A DNA stretch of 64,000 bases, from NCBI GenBank assembly GCA_963718105.1, contig OY970352.1, positions 868,001 to 932,000 of the forward strand. Direction: 5' to 3'. Position 1 is the first letter of the stretch. Every line of letters begins with the position of its first letter. Origin of the DNA: DASYKT01 sp963718105. Lineage in GTDB: Bacteria > Acidobacteriota > Blastocatellia > Pyrinomonadales > Pyrinomonadaceae. The translations under genes were made by a program, and so were the position numbers. Of this stretch, positions 59,515 through 64,000 are shown piece after piece. The notes beneath the pieces are model-generated. The model saw nothing but the letters and a program-made list of their open reading frames with translations. It had not been told where the DNA came from and did no database searches.

Positions 59515-61047
59515 TTAATTTTCGCGCACCACCATCGTGCCTGAGATCAGGTCGTGAACGGCGCGTCTTTCGCGGTTCCAGAATATGGCGGCAAAACCGA
59601 TGCCGCCCAGCGCCAGCGTCAGCAGATAAACGCAGGAGCTGACCGCCGCCTGGTTAAAGGTCGGATAATCGTTGTCCTCTGCGTCGATCATTTCCAGCGA
59701 GAAAAGCCCCATCCCGAGCGTGCGCCCGATCAAACCCACCGCGGCGGTGATATAGAGAAACATCACTATCGAACAGGTGACCAGAAAAGCAAACGCGCCT
59801 TCGACGGTGAACCAGTTTCCGCCGAGCATCACGAACGGCGAAAGGATCAGCAGGCTCAAAAAACCGCTGATAATAAAATCGAAAAGCCCGGCGTTAAAAC
59901 GAAAGGCGAACGGGGCGATCTCTTCAGCCTCATCTTCCTCAAAATTCGCCACGGGGGTTGGCGGCACCGGTAACGGCCCAGGCTGAGCCTCTTCCTGGCG
60001 TTCTTCGCGGGGCAGCATAAACTTCGGCGCGGCGGTTTCGGTGCGGTATTTAACGGGTGTGGTTACCGTTTCGTCGCCTTCGGGATAGGAAACGGTCGCC
60101 TGGAATTTGCGCAGCCGGTTGGTATCGAATTTTTCTCCGGAGGCGAGCAGGTCGTTTTTGATCTCTGCGGCGCGCGCCAGTTTTTCGCGGTGATTTCGCC
60201 CGATCTGGGACAGGCGGTCTTCCACTGTCTCGTTTTCGGAAAAAATAAACGGGCGGATCTCACCCGTATCGTCATCGGCGGGCGCGACGGGATTTAAAAG
60301 CCCTTCGGCAAAGGTCGTTTCGCGCCGGTAAAGCGCTGCCGGACGGGTCGGGGCCGTCGGTACCGGCGTATAAGATGGTGCCTGTACAGGTTGACGAGGC
60401 TGATACGAGCGGACGGGCGCCTGTTCCTGCGGCTCGTATTGCGGTTCATATTTCTGCCGCGATTCTTCTATCCGCCTCAGGGCTTTTTCGAGCAGCGGCG
60501 CCACTGTCGGAGAATGCTGCCGGACCTGCGGTTCTTCGAGCAGCGCCATCGCCAGGCCGGTTCCGCCAATGGCGTGTTTCTTGGCCACGATGGCCTCCGT
60601 ATTTGCCGGGGAATTTGCCGCAGCGGCCTGCCCGCGCTGGTCCTTGATCTCTTTCAGCCGCGACTGCAGTTCCAGCCGCCATTCCGGCAGTTCCGGTTTC
60701 TTGCCCGGGAAATCCACCAGCGTGTTACAGGTGTTTTTGCTTCTGATCTCGGTAGTGATAGACGGCTTTTCGCGGGCGGCTTCCACGGGAATCGCTGGCG
60801 GTGCTCCCGATATCTTAGGCGGGGCTTCAAAGCCCGGCCCGGTTTCGGCTGCTGCAGCCGTTGCAAACCTTACCTGAGGTTCTTCCGGCAGGGGCGCGGA
60901 CGCCGTTTCCGGGGCCTTATCGCTGATCTTGCGGGGCTTAACGCGGGAAAAAAGCTCCTGGTAGATCGGGTCGTCCGTGGCCTTGCCGCAATGCGGGCAG
61001 ATCGACAAGCGATATTCGAAATTCGTGTAACAGAAGGGGCATTCCAT
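59515..61047 (-). CDS. Zinc-ribbon and RDD membrane protein
   Basis: 510 aa. The N-terminal zinc ribbon (CPFC...CPHC, residues 3-20) is followed by a long Pro/Ala/Glu-rich disordered region (about 40-370) and then a C-terminal RDD domain with about four helices (ISGFLSLLILSPFVML, VTCSIVMFLYITAAVGLIG, CVYLLTLALGGIGFAA). The hallmark Arg-Asp-Asp region is FRFNAGLFDFIISG. The transport or sensing role of RDD proteins is poorly known. It lies 21 bp upstream of the rqcH start. Confidence 0.85.
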   Translation of the reverse strand: MECPFCYTNFEYRLSICPHCGKATDDPIYQELFSRVKPRKISDKAPETASAPLPEEPQVRFATAAAAETGPGFEAPPKISGAPPAIPVEAAREKPSITTEIRSKNTCNTLVDFPGKKPELPEWRLELQSRLKEIKDQRGQAAAANSPANTEAIVAKKHAIGGTGLAMALLEEPQVRQHSPTVAPLLEKALRRIEESRQKYEPQYEPQEQAPVRSYQPRQPVQAPSYTPVPTAPTRPAALYRRETTFAEGLLNPVAPADDDTGEIRPFIFSENETVEDRLSQIGRNHREKLARAAEIKNDLLASGEKFDTNRLRKFQATVSYPEGDETVTTPVKYRTETAAPKFMLPREERQEEAQPGPLPVPPTPVANFEEDEAEEIAPFAFRFNAGLFDFIISGFLSLLILSPFVMLGGNWFTVEGAFAFLVTCSIVMFLYITAAVGLIGRTLGMGLFSLEMIDAEDNDYPTFNQAAVSSCVYLLTLALGGIGFAAIFWNRERRAVHDLISGTMVVREN

Positions 61048-61306
61048 AATTTTTCAGTGTTTACTGCCGTAGAAAAATTTTTAATCGAATTACAGGAAGC
61101 TGAAGCTTTGAACCAAACTGTGGGGATAATATCAGAGTTTACTTTAACTCGTCAATAGGAAATGATAGGAATTATTGAGGTTGGGAGAAAATATTCAAAA
61201 ATCTGTAACATGCATTTTTCCGCATCGAAACGCTTAAGCTGTGGAAAAGTTTAAGCGGTTTTGGTACAAGGTGCCGAAAAGCATTATTACCTCTTTGAAG
61301 AAAGTA

Positions 61307-61335
61307 TTGACATAGCAACGTTAACGGCATAAATT
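61307..61335 (+). promoter_or_regulatory. Sigma-70-type promoter for the DUF3761 gene
   Basis: TTGACA at 61307-61312, a 17-base spacer, then TAAATT at 61330-61335; the start codon is 52 bp downstream. The rest of the gap 61048-61386 is AT-rich and holds no other signal. Confidence 0.6.
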
Positions 61336-61386
61336 TACAACGTTCTAAACCATCCCCGATTAAACCTGATTAAGAAGGTATTTTCT

Positions 61387-61668
61387 ATGCGAATTCCTGC
61401 GCTTTTATTGATTTTTCTGATGGTGGTAGCGTTATCTCCCAGCAATACAGCCGCGCCTAATAATGTAATGGCTAGTGTATTTAAAGGACAGGATGTTCAA
61501 GCGGTTCAACCTGTTGCGGCAGCAACGCCGTTAGCCACCCCAAGACCCGGTCAAACCTGCTGCTCTCAAGGTGCCGCCGCTAAATGCCAGGATGGAACTT
61601 GCAGTCATAGCACTGGGAGCGGAACTTGCTCGCATCATGGCGGTGTCGCTCAATGGTGTAACCGATAA
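61387..61668 (+). CDS. Small exported DUF3761-type protein
   Basis: 93 aa. A signal peptide (LLIFLMVVALSPSNTAA) leads into a linker and a C-terminal Cys/His-rich domain: TCCSQGAAAKCQDGTCSHST then GTCSHHGGVAQW. That matches DUF3761, a short domain of unknown function with conserved Cys and a GVAxW end. An AAGGT site and a good promoter precede it. Likely periplasmic and disulfide-bonded. Confidence 0.8.
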   Translation: MRIPALLLIFLMVVALSPSNTAAPNNVMASVFKGQDVQAVQPVAAATPLATPRPGQTCCSQGAAAKCQDGTCSHSTGSGTCSHHGGVAQWCNR

Positions 61669-61730
61669 ATAAAACTGGTTTGTCTCTAAAGCCTCCTTCT
61701 TCCTAAAAAAGGCTAATCTGATAGCTCGCC

Positions 61731-61771
61731 GGAGCGGGCGCAAGCGGCCCTTCCGGACTGCAATTTATTTA
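61731..61771. repeat. Single arm of family E repeat
   Basis: GAGCGGGCGCAAGCGGCCCT then TCCGGACTGCAATTTATTTA, matching the left arm at 34330. No matching right arm is seen nearby. Confidence 0.5.
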
Positions 61772-61845
61772 GATTTACATTAAAAAACCGGGCGCTTAGC
61801 TCCCGGTTCCAAAAAACATTTCAAAATAATCAGCAGCTATTTTAA

Positions 61846-62244
61846 CTACAATTTCTGCCGTCCGGGAAAGCCGGTTTCCAGTTCGTGCCACCATTCGATC
61901 TGGGGGCCGTCGTCGAGCTGCCAGCAGAGGAGGACCACGCGTTCTTCGCGTTCGGAGGGAAAATCGATCAGGCCGCGCCCGAAGTCTTTTATTTGCACGC
62001 CCATTTCGTCGATCTTGATGGCTTGTTTACTAAGGTCGATCAGCGCCTGGACGTAGTTTGAACCGCCTTCCATACCGCCGCCGCCTTCGTCGGCAGCGCG
62101 GGCCGCGGCCGCGGCGTTTTCGCGAAAACTCTGGACCTTAAGATGGCAGGTTTTGATCTGCATCAAAATGGGTTCGACCACGGGGAGTAAACGGTTGGCT
62201 TCATCAACCGTAAAAAGCTTGATATTTTCAGTCTTCTCGATCAT
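61846..62244 (-). CDS. DUF2203 family protein
   Basis: 132 aa. The family pattern is visible: KLFTVDEANRLLPVVEPIL at the N-terminus, VQIKDFGRGLIDFPSEREERVVLLCWQLDDG, and IEWWHELETGFPGRQ at the C-terminus. It is soluble, probably helical then beta. Function unknown. The following NYN gene is upstream on the same strand, separated by 5 bp, so the two are probably cotranscribed. Confidence 0.85.
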   Translation of the reverse strand: MIEKTENIKLFTVDEANRLLPVVEPILMQIKTCHLKVQSFRENAAAAARAADEGGGGMEGGSNYVQALIDLSKQAIKIDEMGVQIKDFGRGLIDFPSEREERVVLLCWQLDDGPQIEWWHELETGFPGRQKL

Positions 62245-62249
62245 AACTA

Positions 62250-62969
62250 CTATCCTTCGTCTCTTACACGCACCAGGTCATCGATCTCTTCCGTCTCGGT
62301 TTTGGGGAACGCCGAAGGGGGAATGACTCCGCTAACTCCGTTGCCGTAATTTCCGTTTCGCTCGGGCTGCAGCAGCGACGGGTCCAGTATTTCCTCGGGG
62401 GCGATGTAGGAAGGCACTACATCGTAACGGTCGCCCTGCAGGGCGTCTTTCTTGACCATGTGGGCGATCTCGCCCAGGTCGATAAAATAATCGGCCACGT
62501 CGATCAGTTTCGGGGCGCTGTTCGAACGAAAACCGGCCACTTCCACGCGGCAGCCTTTATAGGCCACGGCATTTACGGCATAGACGAAATCTTCGTCGCC
62601 TGAGACCAGCACCGCCGTGTCGTATTTGCCCGCCAGGCTGAGCATATCCACCGCGATCTCGACGTCCAGATTGGCTTTGCGCGTACCGTCGTAAAACGTT
62701 TTAAGTTCTTTCTGCACGACGCGGAAACCGTTGCGGCGCATCCAGAGCAGAAAGCCCTGCTGGCGTTCCGCGCCGGCATCGACACCCGTGTAGAAAAAGG
62801 CGCGCAAAAGCCGGCCGTCTCCCAACAGAACCCTTAAAAGCTTGTTGTAATCGATGTCAACATTGTGAAAGCGCGCGGCATGAAAGAGGTTGTTGCCGTC
62901 TATAAAGACCGCTACGACTCCACGATTTCCAAATTGCCACGAGGTGGTATTACCAGGATCGAATTGCAT
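62250..62969 (-). CDS. NYN (PIN-like) domain protein, LabA/DUF88-like
   Basis: 239 aa. The NYN nuclease core has the expected acids: AVFIDGNNLFHAA (first Asp), KANLDVEIAVDML (Asp pair), AVLVSGDEDFVYAVNAV (GDxDF), and the VEVAGF and LIDVADYFIDL strands. Such proteins are Mg-dependent RNases or RNA-binding factors. The last 65 residues are a flexible tail. It heads the pair with the DUF2203 gene. Confidence 0.88.
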   Translation of the reverse strand: MQFDPGNTTSWQFGNRGVVAVFIDGNNLFHAARFHNVDIDYNKLLRVLLGDGRLLRAFFYTGVDAGAERQQGFLLWMRRNGFRVVQKELKTFYDGTRKANLDVEIAVDMLSLAGKYDTAVLVSGDEDFVYAVNAVAYKGCRVEVAGFRSNSAPKLIDVADYFIDLGEIAHMVKKDALQGDRYDVVPSYIAPEEILDPSLLQPERNGNYGNGVSGVIPPSAFPKTETEEIDDLVRVRDEG

Positions 62970-63103
62970 TTATATGATACCTTCCGCAGTTCCGATATAT
63001 ATTTTAGATAGTCAATTAAATAAAAAATTCAAATATTAGATTTTTGATCTGATTATAGTCTGCGTTCAACAGGGCAAATTGGTCAAGCTAAAACGGTGCA
63101 TTT

Positions 63104-63132
63104 TTCGCAGAAACAACGATTTAACGTATAAT
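63104..63132 (+). promoter_or_regulatory. Promoter for the final partial gene
   Basis: TTCGCA at 63104-63109, a 17-base spacer and a perfect TATAAT at 63127-63132. The ATG at 63145 is only 12 bases after the hexamer, so the leader would be a few bases long. Confidence 0.55.
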
Positions 63133-63144
63133 CTGAAGCAGAAA

Positions 63145-64000
63145 ATGAGCGATAAACCTCCGACCGCGGAAGAGCGGCTAAAAGGCCTGCCGGTGACGGC
63201 GGAAACGCCCGGTTTCAAGCCGGAAGAGATGTCCGTTTGTGAAAAATGCGCCCGCCCGAACCCTCCGACCCGCGCTAAATGTTTTTACTGCGGCGAGCCT
63301 TTAAAGATAGCTGAAGGCAGGGAGGATCTGGTCGCGCCCAACCTTAGGCCTATGGAGGCCTGGGAAAAAGGCTTCAATATCATTTTTAACGGCGCGGTTT
63401 TTGCTGCAGAAAATATACGCGAAAATATCCGGGCGGCGGCGACGTTGTTACGGCGTGAGCCGGACGAAATAAAGAGCATCTTTGAAAAGCAGCGGCCGCT
63501 GCCGCTGGCGAGGGCTGAATCTCTAACGGAGGCCGAGCTGATTCAGCAAAGGCTGGCCGGCGCCGGGATCGGCTCGTTTATCTGGCCCGATGAAGAGGCC
63601 GCGATCGATCAGCCGACCCGCCGTCTGCGGGGCCTGGAGATCACGGGGGACACGATAACTTTCCTTGCATTTAATAAGGGCGCCCAGGGTAATAACGGCG
63701 AATCACCGACTTTTCAATGGAGCGAATTGGCCTTGATCGTACAGGGAAGTTTATTTGAGAAAAAAATCTCTTCCATCGAAAAACGCAAGAAGAACGAAGA
63801 AAAGCAGGTGACGGAATCGACGGAGACCAGCCATGATGAGCCGGTGCTCGACCTTTACACTTCGGGTGACAATATCGGCTGGCGCGTTTTGACCAAAGGA
63901 TTTGATTTTTCCTGTCTCGGCCCGCTGAAGGGAATGCTCGCGGTCGAAAATATTAAAAAGCTGGCGGTATCGATAAAAGAACACGCGCCTCAAACAGTCG
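63145..64000 (+). CDS. Zinc-ribbon protein, incomplete at window end
   Basis: At least 285 residues, running past the window. The N-terminus has a Pro/Glu-rich lead and a zinc ribbon CxxC-x10-CxxC (C32, C35, C46, C49; VCEKCARPNPPTRAKCFYCG), followed by charged helical segments and mixed strands. The rest does not match a family I recognise. A later ATG at 63229 is a possible alternative start if the short leader is not used. Confidence 0.7.
   Translation, partial: MSDKPPTAEERLKGLPVTAETPGFKPEEMSVCEKCARPNPPTRAKCFYCGEPLKIAEGREDLVAPNLRPMEAWEKGFNIIFNGAVFAAENIRENIRAAATLLRREPDEIKSIFEKQRPLPLARAESLTEAELIQQRLAGAGIGSFIWPDEEAAIDQPTRRLRGLEITGDTITFLAFNKGAQGNNGESPTFQWSELALIVQGSLFEKKISSIEKRKKNEEKQVTESTETSHDEPVLDLYTSGDNIGWRVLTKGFDFSCLGPLKGMLAVENIKKLAVSIKEHAPQTV

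Overview
The window looks like chromosome from an Acidobacteriota member, most likely class Blastocatellia (Pyrinomonadaceae-like). This is inferred from gene content and style: a very large TonB-dependent receptor with an N-terminal carboxypeptidase-regulatory domain, long secreted proteins with type IV pilin-like N-termini, a reductase/ligase/carrier/acyltransferase fusion like those linked to ether lipids, egtB-egtD, and many short palindromic extragenic repeats. There is no rRNA gene, prophage or CRISPR array. Base composition is moderate except for a few AT-rich genes between about 18.4 and 22.4 kb.

Layout. 1-6.4 kb: the end of a secretin (PilQ-like), then a minor-pilin operon (FimT/GspH-, PilV-, PilW- and a long PilX-like protein) behind a possible sigma-54 promoter and ended by a strong terminator. 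6.6-9.5 kb: exported M19 dipeptidase and amidase. 9.8-17.5 kb (minus): an SDR protein, a GH47 alpha-mannosidase overlapping a 1472-residue lipid enzyme, and a small exported protein. 17.6-23.8 kb (minus): methyltransferase, AT-rich membrane protein, LarA-like protein, AT-rich unknown, VapBC-like toxin-antitoxin pair and a HAD phosphatase. 23.9-30.2 kb: TPR lipoprotein, class A beta-lactamase-like hydrolase, EF-hand-like exported protein, coaX, VanW protein and small membrane proteins. 30.4-34.1 kb: the TonB-dependent receptor. 34.5-47.4 kb: dut, the egtB-egtD-birA operon, rpsT, DnaJ-like and ExbD proteins, a HicBA pair, pabB, an amino-acid permease, a PilZ protein, murE and a small unknown operon. 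47.8-51.6 kb: tRNA-Leu(UAG), tig, clpP, clpX. 51.7-56 kb: a Y1 (RAYT-like) transposase bracketed by palindromes, then a giant orphan P-loop ATPase. 56.1-64 kb: a Rossmann/DUF2520 protein that seems to start at ATC, a divergent tmRNA-like gene, RqcH/NFACT, an RDD membrane protein, a DUF3761 protein, DUF2203 and NYN proteins, and a zinc-ribbon protein running off the end.

Themes. Protein quality control is concentrated at 48-59.5 kb: trigger factor, ClpP, ClpX, a tmRNA-like RNA and RqcH. The intergenic spaces are filled by several families of inverted repeats. Two families share a TGAGGTCAG-type edge and include perfect 36- and 37-bp hairpins, and the only transposase in the window is flanked by one of them, which points to a REP/REPIN-RAYT system. 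Other items worth following are the probable ether-lipid enzyme with its overlapping mannosidase, the orphan 1183-residue ATPase, and the divergent tmRNA.
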